Below are positions 7,942-16,700 of a stretch of DNA of 42,607 bases, piece by piece (position 1 is the first letter of the stretch; the number at the start of each line of letters is the position of its first letter). Origin of the DNA: an uncultured Bacteroides sp. Lineage in GTDB: Bacteria; Bacteroidota; Bacteroidia; Bacteroidales; Bacteroidaceae. The position numbers and the translations under genes were made by a program. The stretch covers positions 1-42,607 of the forward strand of contig CALUFR010000018.1 of the NCBI GenBank assembly GCA_944319875.1. The letters are read 5' to 3'. The notes under the pieces are model-generated. The model made no database searches, was not told where the DNA came from, and was given only the letters and a program-made list of their open reading frames with translations.

Positions 7942-10929
7942 TTAGAATTTCAAATTCAGACCGAGGGTATAAACACGGGCCGTAACGAACGTATTGTCCA
8001 TGCCTCCGTTGAAGCTGTATTGCGGGTTCATACCCTTCAGTGAAGTAATCGTGAAGGCGTTCTCGATACTGCCATAAATGCTCAATCCGGCCAAACCCAT
8101 CTTAGCTACACAATGCTTCGGCAGGTTGTAATTCAGGTTGATGTTCTTCAATACGAAGTAAGAAGAATTCTGCAACCAGCGGTCGGAAGTGCCCTGTGAG
8201 TAAGCGTCCTGTGTAGAGAGGTCGAAACGTGGTATCGCATTGGGGTCAACTCTGTTTGGCGAAGTCTCAGTCATTCCTTCAGGAACACCTTGCCACGTGT
8301 TCAGCACGTCCGTATGCAAAGCGCTGGGACTGGCCACCCCTGTGCTCATCAATGAAGCATACGTACTGTCGTATGTCTTGCCGCCCAACGAATAAGTTCC
8401 CAGAATGGAGAGGGTCAAACCTTTATAGCTCACAGCTGTGGAGATACTTCCATAGACGGTTGGCAGCGCTGTTCCGCTCCAGTCTTTGCGTGCATAAGTC
8501 GTGTTATAAGTATAGTCTTGTCCGTTGATGTTGACATGATAACCGTTGGCCTGAGCGGTTTCTATCTGATCCGGATCGATTTCATAAAGGGCACGACCGT
8601 TCATCTGGTCTACACCGGCATACTGATAGGTATAGAATTCATAGATGCTGTGACCTTCGGAGAACTGCTGTATGCCGTTCAGGATGTCTTCGCCGTCCGG
8701 CAACTCGATAATCTCGTTCTTCAGCCATGTCATGTTGAAACCCACATTCCAGTTCCAGTCATTGGAGCGAATGATGTCTACGTCTGTAGCGAATTCAATA
8801 CCTCTGTTGGACACTGAACCGATGTTTCTATATTGGCTTGACATAGCGCTTCCCCATACGTCAGTAGAACCGGCAGACAACGGATTATACACATTGAACA
8901 ACAGGTCGCGTGAACGCTTGTCGAAATAGTCAACAGACACATTCCAGCGGTCGAACAGGCGGGCCTCCAAAGCGATGTCGAACGAAGAAGTGGTTTCCCA
9001 TTTCAGGTTCTCGTTCATCAGCTGGTTTTTGTAGTAAGCGCCCAGGCCGTTGTTAACATCTGAATTATACAAAGCCATGAAGGCATAGTAGTCCACACCG
9101 GCATCGTTACCCACTTCACCGTATGAAGCACGCAGTTTCAAGTCATCCACCCAGTCGACATCTGCCATGAAGTCTTCTTCCGAAATCATCCAGCTGCCAC
9201 CGACCGACCAGAAGTTACCCCAACGGTGGTCGGGATGGAAACGTGAAGAACCGTCACGACGGAACGAAGCATCGAAATAGTACTTCTCCTTATAATTATA
9301 GCGGGCGCGCGCCAAGTAACTCTCTGTGGCATATTCCGTAGTAGAACCTTCGCTATAAGTGGTTTCCGAGAAATTGGAAAGTTCGGTGTTGTCACCGGTC
9401 ATCTTCATGTTAGTCTTGGCCGTGTAATCCAGCCCAACATAGTAGTTGCGGGCTTCGTGCGCCAACAATATGTCCACACTATGGTCATTAAACTGGTGGG
9501 CCCAAAATAATTCCTGCGACAAAGTGTAGTCTTTCACACGTTGATAATATTGTGTCAGACGGCCGTTGTTTCCGGCACCGTCACCGCAAACGGGATTATT
9601 GTAATTTTTCTGCTTCATGTTCGAAGTGAACAGGTTTCCCTTTGCCGTAAACTGGAAGTCGTGCAGGAACGAGATTGTGGCATAAATCTGTCCTTGCATG
9701 GAGGTATTATACGTCCGGTTGATGTCGTTCTCCAGTTCATACACAATGTGACGGTTGGACAAATATTGTTGTCCTAAGTTATAAGTCGGATTACCGTCCT
9801 CGTCCGTCACGATGCTGCCGTCCGCATTGTGCTGATAGTAAGGATATACCGGTGCCATCATACGGGCTGCATAGAACGGATTGATGTAGTAAGTTCCGTT
9901 CGCCTCGCTGGCATAATTACCCTCCGAAGAGCTGGCGGACATGTTAATACCGCTTTTGAACCATTTATTCGGTGTAAAGTTGGCTTTCAAGCGGCCGGAA
10001 AAACGTTCGAAATCCGAACTGATGATATAACCCTTTTCATTCAGATAAGAAGCGGATGCGAACAAATCATATTTATTGCCGGCTGCGTCTGCGCTCAGGT
10101 TGTATTCTTGGCGGTAACCATTGCGCTCCAAAGCATCGTTCCAGTCCAAGTCAGTGTATCCGGGCAGCACATTACCAAGGAAGTGCCCGTCGGCGTCAAA
10201 CAGATCCGTATTACCCTTATCGAAAATGTTGGCCTTAATGACGTTGGCCATCAGTGTCTGGTTCACAGCGGCGGCAGCCGAGGTAGCATCCATTTTTTCG
10301 TCCACCATGTAGTACCGTTGGTAGCCCTTCCACATGGTTTCCATCCAGTCGTTGATGCCCAAGCGGTCGTATTCAGGAATACCACGGGTATAGATACCTT
10401 GACGAATGTCCAGACGTACACCCAGTTTATTACTCGTGCCCCGACGGGTTGTAATAAGGATAACGCCGTTGGCAGCCTTGTTACCGTAAAGAGCAGCCGA
10501 AGAGGCGTCTTTCAGTACGGACATCGACTCAATGTCGTTACTGTTGATTTCGTTCAAACTGCCCTCGTAGGGAACACCATCCACTACAATCAGCGGTTCG
10601 TTCGTACCATTGATAGAACCGAAACCACGGATACGGATGCTGTTCGAGCTATTGCCCGGTTCACCATACGTGCTGTTCACCTGAACACCCGTCGTAGTAC
10701 CTTCCAGTGCACTTGTCACATTGGTCACCGGACGTTTCTCAATTTCTTTGTTGCCCACCGAAGATACGGCGCCCGTAATGGAAGCCCTCTTTTGTGTACC
10801 GTATGCCACAACGACCACTTCGTCCAGCAATTCAGCATTGGACTTCAGAGACACTCTCACATTAGGAGCAACAGCAACCTCCTGCGTTTCCATTCCAATG
10901 TAGGAAACGACCAGAGTCTTCGCGGAACT
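7942..10929 (-). pseudogene. 5'-truncated SusC TonB-dependent receptor, silent cassette of the inversion switch
   Basis: The frame with SusC homology is open from 10929 to the stop at 7942. It has the end of the CarboxypepD_reg-like domain (SSAKTLVVSYIGME), the TonB-contact segment LLDEVVVVAYGTQKR, a complete plug, a long beta-barrel and the C-terminal signature VYTLGLNLKF. It lacks a signal peptide, the first two thirds of the N-terminal domain and any promoter. Upstream of codon SSAK the frame meets unrelated sequence and a stop. The first ATG inside (10893) would give a 983-residue protein that could not be exported. The break falls exactly at the 20-bp inverted repeat shared with the intact susC on the other strand. 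This is best read as a stored alternative receptor rather than a decayed gene: the barrel frame is intact. After inversion the product would be about 1062 residues. Confidence 0.88.
10910..10929 (-). repeat. Left inverted repeat of the susC switch (recombination site)
   Basis: On the minus strand this reads AGTTCCGCGAAGACTCTGGT, identical over 20 bp to 13969-13988 on the plus strand. The copies sit at the same codon phase in two susC genes (Ser-Ser-Ala-Lys-Thr-Leu-Val). Identity stops at once on the inner side (CGG versus CCA). On the outer side it drops to ordinary susC similarity. Confidence 0.85.
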
Positions 10930-11185
10930 CCGTCCCTGCTTAAACCTCTTATAGTCAGCAGTCTATAAAAAACTAAGAACTTAGTATATAGGGGAAAAAG
11001 AGGCCCTACAGCACCTTGTGGCGGAGGTAATGAACCTCATTTTCTACCCAAAACAAGGTTTATCAGCCTGTTACACATGCAATTAGTTAAATACGGAGTT
11101 CTATGGATTTCTCCCCGTTTTCCACCTTTCACAAAACAGAGTTCTGCGATGATGGATTTATATACCCTCATTTGAAAATCAAACG
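10930..11185. other. Non-coding left end of the invertible segment
   Basis: No convincing gene is seen. On the minus strand it leads into the truncated susC. It holds a weak hairpin with a T tract just before the susC junction (see separate entry), a short stem GAGGT-AATGA-ACCTC near 11025-11039, and no TAnnTTTG element positioned to drive susC. After inversion this stretch would sit before the plus-strand susC and leave it without a signal peptide or promoter. Confidence 0.5.
10967..10985 (-). terminator. Possible weak terminator ahead of the silent susC
   Basis: On the minus strand ACTAAG-TT-CTTAGT is followed by a run of Ts. The stem is only 6 bp and AT-rich. Its position between the hipB/hipA remnant and the silent susC means it could limit read-through in the OFF orientation. 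Confidence 0.35.
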
Positions 11186-11299
11186 TTACGCTGTTTTCAG
11201 GGCTTCCAGTTTCTCCGATATCAAATGCTTGTATAAATCTTTCTTCGCGATGGGTAAAAATGACAAATCGATAAAATAAAAAACAACCGCCTGTTTCAT
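11186..11299 (-). pseudogene. Vestigial hipA, internally deleted
   Basis: A 37-codon frame begins MKQAVV at 11299. Its ATG overlaps the stop of the HipB-like gene (ATGA), the arrangement seen in hipBA operons. The first residues look like a HipA N-terminus. The rest (FIDLSFLPIAKKDLYKHL) resembles the extreme C-terminus of HipA kinases, which often end in a short helix of this kind. The kinase core (glycine-rich loop, catalytic Asp, metal-binding Asp) is missing. I read it as a hipA that lost its centre by deletion. The alternative is an unrelated small protein translated from the same operon. Confidence 0.4.
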
Positions 11300-11514
11300 G
11301 GTTCTACCTCCCTATTGATTGGTATGGCACCTACTTCCTTGCCGAAGAGATTTAATATCTGGTTCACTTTGTCCAAGCGGAGTGTCTGCTTTCCTTGCTC
11401 CAACTCGCGGACAAAACGCAGTCCTACTCCCGATTTCTCCGACAGTTCCACCTGTGTAAGGTTGTATTGCTTACGCATGGCCTTTACGTACTTAGATAAT
11501 GTCGTCTGTTCCAT
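11296..11514 (-). CDS. HipB-like XRE-family transcriptional regulator
   Basis: A 72-residue helix-turn-helix protein: LSKYVKAMRKQYNLTQVELSEKSGVGLRFVRELEQGK forms a standard XRE/Cro fold DNA-binding domain, with Q16 and E28-type positions typical of HipB. HipB proteins repress their own operon and neutralise the HipA kinase. Here no functional HipA follows, so this may be an orphan repressor. It has a TATATTTG -7 element and three ACCC-type inverted repeats just upstream, which fits autoregulation. It lies inside the invertible susC segment, on the same strand as the recombinase, and could also influence transcription there. That role is inference. A complete hipBA module occurs about 9 kb away at 20762-22148. 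Confidence 0.8.
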   Translation of the reverse strand: MEQTTLSKYVKAMRKQYNLTQVELSEKSGVGLRFVRELEQGKQTLRLDKVNQILNLFGKEVGAIPINREVEP

Positions 11515-11520
11515 TCATTA

Positions 11521-11617
11521 TACCCTTTTGGGTACAAATATAGCGAATTATTCTTGTTTTACACCTTTTCGGGTATAAATATTATAAAATATGAGTAAAA
11601 TATACCCGAAAGGGTAT
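11521..11617 (-). promoter_or_regulatory. Autoregulated hipB promoter with three operators
   Basis: A -7 element reads TATATTTG on the minus strand (11535-11542). Three inverted repeats of one family surround it: TACCCTTTTGGGTA (11521-11534, next to the start site), an imperfect copy ACACCTTTTCGGGTAT (11561-11576), and ATACCCGAAAGGGTAT (11602-11617). A 4-nt centre between ACCC and GGGT halves is constant. This is the expected arrangement for a dimeric HTH repressor binding its own promoter. Confidence 0.7.
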
Positions 11618-12139
11618 GAATTATGCTTATAATGGGTTCATGAACGTTTCTGTGAAACCACACGTTTTTCCCAGATGAACCACTTTTCTCCTGTGAAGCT
11701 TCACCGTATCTGCCTGCATGATAACAGATTGCGTTGAAACGTCCCTTCTGTCTTTCACCGACATTATACAGGATGTGGTTTCCTAAATTAGGTTGACTCG
11801 TTTTAGCCGGATTACTACTATAGGTTTACTCATAAATCCCGCGTGAAGCTTCACGTGAAGGATGCATCCTTCACCGTATTTCATTGAATTACAATCACTT
11901 ATAAGAGCGTGAAGGCGTGAAGGATATTTTCACGCTGACTCTATTTTAAGGAGGTGTAACAAGCCCGCGCTTCCTCGGGGTGTGACGCCACGCTTCGTCA
12001 TCCCCTCACGACACGTGGCGTGAGAGGGTGACGGCACGTGCCGTGAGGCGGTCACGAAGCGTGAGAAACCGTTCCCACAAAGTACCACTTGAGCTTCCTA
12101 AAGTGCCACTTGAGCAACGTAAAGTGCCACTTGACACTT
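11618..12139. other. Palindrome-dense non-coding region upstream of hipB and downstream of the recombinase
   Basis: No gene is supported. The stretch holds many perfect or near-perfect palindromes: GTGAAGCTTCAC (11693-11704), CGTGAAGCTTCACG (11842-11855), the 20-bp GTGAAGGATGCATCCTTCAC (11855-11874), an AGCGTGAA/TTCACGCT pair (11906-11936), CTCACGACACGTGGCGTGAG with one mismatched pair (12005-12024), and ACGGCACGTGCCGT (12031-12044). The last two sit within a larger pair CACGCTTCGT/ACGAAGCGTG (11989-11998, 12054-12063). GTGAAGG or GTGAAGC half sites and CACCGTAT recur. It could be recombinase accessory sites or regulator binding sites. Confidence 0.6.
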
Positions 12140-12141
12140 CT
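12079..12141 (+). repeat. Three 21-bp tandem repeats at the 3' end of the recombinase gene
   Basis: Units at 12079-12099, 12100-12120 and 12121-12141 share AAAGT(A/G)CCACTTGA, followed by a variable half. Their period of 21 bp is two helical turns, so a protein would bind the same face. The last unit overlaps the stop codon of the recombinase. Arm-type binding sites for the recombinase are the natural guess. Confidence 0.75.
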
Positions 12142-13315
12142 AAACATCTTCTTTGCACTCCCGATGTCGTTCCAGGTCGTGAACGATGGTCCGGTCCATG
12201 ACGTTGGCATAAATCTGCGTGGTTTTCACACTCCGGTGGCCTAACAGTTTTTGCACGGTCGTAATATTTACACCACTATATATTAATAAGGTGGCGTTGG
12301 TATGCCGGGCCGTGTGAAACGAGATGCGTTTGGACAGCCCCGCCCGCTGTGCCATGCTCCTCAGCACTTTGTTGACATTCGAGTTGTCTTTCAGTTGGAA
12401 AAATTCCGGCAGGTTCCGCCGGTATTCCTCCAGGATGGCCAAAGCCTTGCCTCCAAACAGCAGGTAGAGGGGTAAATTCACCTCAATGCCTGTCTTCTCC
12501 GAGCGATAGACCAGCCAGACCTCATTCCGCATGGAAATCAGATTCTCCGGCGTCAGGCGGATAAAGTCGGAATAACGCAACCCGGCGTAGCAACAGAACA
12601 GGAAGGCGTCCAGTACTTTCCTTTGCCGCAAGGGCTTTCCGTCCCGCCCCAGTCGTTCCAGGCGTTCCAGCTCTTCGGGCGTCAGGTGGGTATGCCTGTA
12701 TTCCGCTGTCTTTATTTTATACGTTCTGAACGCATACGCGCGTTCGTCCATATAGTTCTTATGGATGGCAGCGTTGACGTAGCGTTTCAGGTGCTTCAGA
12801 TGCTTGGCTATCGTATTGACGTGATATCCACGCCGGCGCAAGTAGCGTTCAAACGCGCAGAGGAAGTCGTAGGTGATTTCACCGAACTGCACATCGGGCC
12901 TGAATGCCGTCAGCAACTTCAAGGTCGTGAGGTGATTCTTCCTCGAACTCGCTTTCAGTGCGGCTTCTTCCGCTTCCCGCCGGTAGAAGGCGGTGAAAGA
13001 ACGGGGGTCCTCCTGCTTTTCAAGCGTTTCTTTCAGTATTTCCAACGAAGCCTGCCGTCCCTGTTGCCAAAGTTCAAGCTCCACCTTCTCTATGCGCGCC
13101 ACGCATTCGCGCAGCCACCAGTTAAGCGCTTCACCGTTCGGATGGTTCCTCACCATCATCCTCTTGCGGTCCCATTGTTCGGGCTTCAGATAGACACGGG
13201 TGGAGAAATACTTCTTCTTTTTACCCTGATAAGCCTCCACTTGAACCAATGCGGTACCCTTTCCGTTGAGGCTCCCTTTCCGGTTATATACCAATTTGTA
13301 AACTATTTTATTCAT
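12140..13315 (-). CDS. Tyrosine recombinase (site-specific integrase/invertase)
   Basis: A complete 391-residue member of the Bacteroidetes tyrosine recombinase group. An N-terminal arm-binding-like domain covers about 1-100, a SAM-like core-binding domain about 105-195, and the catalytic domain about 205-385. All catalytic residues are visible: Arg247 in AGLRYSDF, Lys274 in RSEKTG, His334 and Arg337 in FHTARH, His360 in LLGHRS, and the nucleophile Tyr369 in TTQIYA. The size and N-terminal layout resemble both conjugative-transposon integrases and local invertases. No other transfer genes are near, and it lies inside the inverted-repeat-bounded segment next to susC, so a DNA invertase acting on the 20-bp repeats is the best reading. 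Three 21-bp repeats overlap its 3' end. Confidence 0.9.
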   Translation of the reverse strand: MNKIVYKLVYNRKGSLNGKGTALVQVEAYQGKKKKYFSTRVYLKPEQWDRKRMMVRNHPNGEALNWWLRECVARIEKVELELWQQGRQASLEILKETLEKQEDPRSFTAFYRREAEEAALKASSRKNHLTTLKLLTAFRPDVQFGEITYDFLCAFERYLRRRGYHVNTIAKHLKHLKRYVNAAIHKNYMDERAYAFRTYKIKTAEYRHTHLTPEELERLERLGRDGKPLRQRKVLDAFLFCCYAGLRYSDFIRLTPENLISMRNEVWLVYRSEKTGIEVNLPLYLLFGGKALAILEEYRRNLPEFFQLKDNSNVNKVLRSMAQRAGLSKRISFHTARHTNATLLIYSGVNITTVQKLLGHRSVKTTQIYANVMDRTIVHDLERHRECKEDV

Positions 13316-13767
13316 AATCTTTTCTTCTTTCAGACGATTGCATTCATCGGCTTGTCCGACCGCTTGGCCGCATGTGCAGGGGGAGCGTCCCGACTCCTGA
13401 TTAACGGGACATTTCGCCGGCGGTTCGCCCTTCCGGAGCTTCTATTTGTCGAAAATATGTTCTGCAATACTGTTTTTTGGAAGGAAATCACCCTTCATTT
13501 TTAACTATTTTACATAAAAAGGAGGCATTTATTTAAAACTTCGCAGCAGAACGCGCCTGCATATTGAAAGAAAAACCTCATGCGACACCGTCTTGTTTAA
13601 CTAAAAAAACTGCTCTTGAACACAAAATCGCAGAAATCGATAACAGATTGATAGATTTTGACGCTTTTCTTCGCAAAACAGTTGCACGTTTCATAATTCT
13701 TAATAAATTTGCAGTTCGTTAGAGTAAAGAAACAATTAATGTAAAGTTAAACTTTAAGAGAGAATTT
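13316..13767. other. Intergenic region between recombinase and susC
   Basis: This 452-bp gap separates divergent genes and holds both start regions. The half near the recombinase is GC-rich and carries an inverted repeat GTCCCG...CGGGAC (13387-13410) and a GCCGGCGGTTCGCCC stretch. The half near susC is AT-rich and holds the susC promoter. No small gene is supported. It moves with the segment on inversion, so it supplies the promoter to whichever susC is joined. Confidence 0.6.
13681..13711 (+). promoter_or_regulatory. Promoter of the expressed susC (moves on inversion)
   Basis: A GTTG -33-like element (13681-13684) and a TAAATTTG -7 element (13704-13711) are separated by 19 bp. The leader to the ATG at 13768 is about 50 nt. 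It lies inside the invertible segment, 258 bp from the right inverted repeat. Confidence 0.65.
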
Positions 13768-16700
13768 ATGAAAAGAAAATTAATGCTGTTATTGGCCTGC
13801 CTTTTTGTGGGGATAGGCCTGGTAACTGCCCAGACTCAGACAGTCACAGGTGTTGTGATTTCTGAAGAAGACGGGCAGCCAGTGATTGGAGCGTCAGTAA
13901 GAGTGGCAGACACCCATCTCGGTGCTATTACTGATGTAGACGGTAAGTTCCAGATTCCGAACGTACCAAGTTCCGCGAAGACTCTGGTAATTTCCTTCAT
14001 CGGAATGGAGACCGTGGAAATGCCTATAAAGCCCAGCGTGAAGGTGTATCTGAAATCGAACACCGAGATGCTGGACGAGGTGATGGTCGTGGCTTACGGT
14101 ACGGCCAAGAAGTCGGCCTTTACGGGTTCGGCCACGGTAGTGGGTTCCGAGGAAATCGGCAAGATACAGAGCTCCAACGTTGCCAACGCGCTGACCGGTA
14201 AGGTTGCCGGTGTGCAGCTGAATACAAGCTCCGGCCAGCCGGGCGCCACGACTCCTTCTATCCGCATTCGTGGTATCAGCTCTATCAATGCAGGCAACGA
14301 CCCGTTGATCATCCTGGACGGTGCTCCCTACGAGGGCGACCTGAACAACATCAGCTCGCAGGATATCGAGTCAATGACCGTCTTGAAGGACGCCGCTTCC
14401 AACGCCCTGTATGGTGCGCGCGGTGCCAACGGTGTGATCATCATCACGACGAAGAAAGGTACGTCCGGCAAGGCTACCGTGACGGTGGACGCCAAGTGGG
14501 GTTCCAACTCACGCGCCACGCAGGACTATAACTTCATCACGAGCCCGGCTCAATATTATGAAATGTACTACGGTGCGTTGAGCAGCTACTTCACACAGTA
14601 TATAGATGATAACGGGAACCTGGTTTATCCGACTCCCCAGGCCGTCTACGAACAGACAAACGGTGTGATGATCAATTCTAAAGACTATGGTTTGGGCTAC
14701 AACGCTTACAGTGTTCCCGCCGGACAATACCTGATTGGTACCAACGGCAAGCTGAACCCGAATGCCACATTAGGCAACATCGTTGAATATGCCGGCCAGC
14801 AGTATATGATCCGTCCCGACAACTGGCTGGACGAGGCTTACAGCCACGGCCTGCGCCAGGAATACAACGTAAGCGTGTCCGCAGGTACGGACAAGTCTTC
14901 GTTCTATGCATCGGTGAGCTACCTGAACAACGAGGGTATCACCGCCAAGTCTGACTACGAGCGTCTGACCGGCCGTCTGAAAGCCGACTATCAGGCAAAG
15001 GAATGGTTGAAGTTCGGTGCCAACATGTCCTACACGCACTTCGACGCCAACTCATTAGGCGAGGACGGTTCGTCCAACTCTTCCGGCAACATCTTTGCCT
15101 ACGCTACGCGCGTCGCCCCCATCTATCCGCTGTATATCCGCGACGGAGAGGGCAACATCATGAAGGACAGCAACGGCCTGACCATGTACGACTACGGTGA
15201 CGGTGACAACGCCGGTCTGAGCCGTCCGTTCCTGAGCGGTGGTAACGCTTACGCCGCCAACCTGTTCGACACGAACAACGCGGAAGGCAACGTGATGACC
15301 GCCACAGGCTTTGCGGAAATCCGTTTCCTGAAGGACTTCAAGTTCACATGGACCAGCGGTGTGGCTCTCGACGAGACCCGTACCAACGCCTTCACGAACC
15401 CCTACTATGGTCAGTATGCCTCTTCCAACGGTATCGCCACCAAGTATCACACCCGCAACCTGTCCTACAACCACCAGCAGTTGCTGAACTGGAAGCGCAG
15501 CTTCGGCCCGCACAACCTGGACGTGATGCTGGGTCACGAGTCTTACCGCTATAAATACTACTATCTGTATGCCAGCAAGTCCAACGTGTTCGACCCGAAC
15601 AACATCGAACTGGCAGGCGCCATTACGGAAAACGGCAGTAGCTCTTATACAACGGACTACAACACGGAAGGTTACTTCGGCCGCGTGCAGTATGACTTCG
15701 CCGAGAAGTACTTCCTCTCCGGTTCTTACCGCCGCGACGCTTCCAGCCGCTTCCATCCGGACAACCGCTGGGGTAACTTCTGGTCGGCCGGTGCCGCCTG
15801 GATCATCTCCAAGGAAGACTTCTTCGATGTAGAGTGGATCGACATGTTGAAGATCAAGGCTTCTTACGGTTCGCAGGGTAACGACAACATCGGTGACTAC
15901 CGTTACATCAACACTTATAACATTGTGAACTCCGCCGGCAGCCCCGCCGCCGTTCCCAACACCATGGGTAACAAGGACATCACGTGGGAAACCAACGGTA
16001 ACTTCAACGCAGGTTTCGAGTTTGAAACGTTCAAGGGCCGCCTGACCGGTAGCGTGGAATACTTCTTCCGCAAGACCACGGACATGCTGTTCAACTTCCC
16101 GCTGCCCCCGACATTCGGTTACACCGGCTATTACGCCAACGTGGGCGACATGCAGAACATGGGTATCGAAGCCGAGTTCAACGGCACAATCATCAAGACC
16201 AACGACTTTACGTGGGACTTGGGCCTGAACCTGACTCACTACAAGAACAAGATCTCCTACCTGCCGGACGAGCGCAAGACGATGGTGACGGACGGCGTAC
16301 CCGGTTACAGCAGCGGCAGCTACTACTATGGTGAAGGCGAACCGCTGTACACTTACCGCCTGAAGAAATTCGCGGGCGTCGACCATGAAACCGGTGAATC
16401 CCTGTTCTACAAGAACGTGACCGACGAAGCCGGCAACGTGGTAGGCCGCGAAACGACCACCGACTATTCCGCTGCTGACTACTACTTGTGCGGCACCGCC
16501 TTGCCCGACCTGTACGGTGGCTTCAACACCTCGTTCAGCTTCAAAGGCTTCGACCTGTCCGCCGACTTCACGTATCAGATTGGCGGTCAGATCTACGACG
16601 GTGACTACGCCAGCATGATGAGCAGCCCGACGACCAGTTCCAAGGGTTCCAACTTCCACGCCGACCTGCTGAACGCCTGGACACCGGACAACCCGAACTC

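Larger units (their letters stand above)
10910..13988. mobile_element. Putative invertible segment controlling which susC is expressed
   Basis: The segment is bounded by the 20-bp inverted repeats and is 3079 bp with them. Inside are a HipB-like repressor with operators, a hipA remnant, a palindrome-rich region, three 21-bp repeats, a tyrosine recombinase, and at the right end the promoter and first 67 codons of susC pointing outward. Inversion would place that leader, in frame, before the truncated minus-strand susC and strip it from the plus-strand one. The recombinase reading frame is not broken by inversion. SusC/SusD inversion by tyrosine recombinases is known in Bacteroides fragilis; that it operates here is inferred from the layout. 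Confidence 0.8.

Noticed and set aside
9829-10968. 379-codon plus-strand frame opposite the silent susC
   Set aside because: Antisense shadow; the minus-strand frame has clear SusC plug and barrel motifs throughout.
12079-12141. CRISPR-like direct repeats
   Set aside because: Three 21-bp units follow each other without spacers, no cas genes are near, and they overlap the recombinase stop codon.
12140-13315. Recombinase as part of an integrative conjugative element
   Set aside because: No relaxase, tra or mob genes are in the window, and the gene lies within an inverted-repeat-bounded segment that explains it better as an invertase.
15055-16659. 534-codon minus-strand frame inside the active susC
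   Set aside because: It results from strong C-ending codon bias in susC, which removes stops on the opposite strand. The product has Val/Gly/His-rich noise-like composition.
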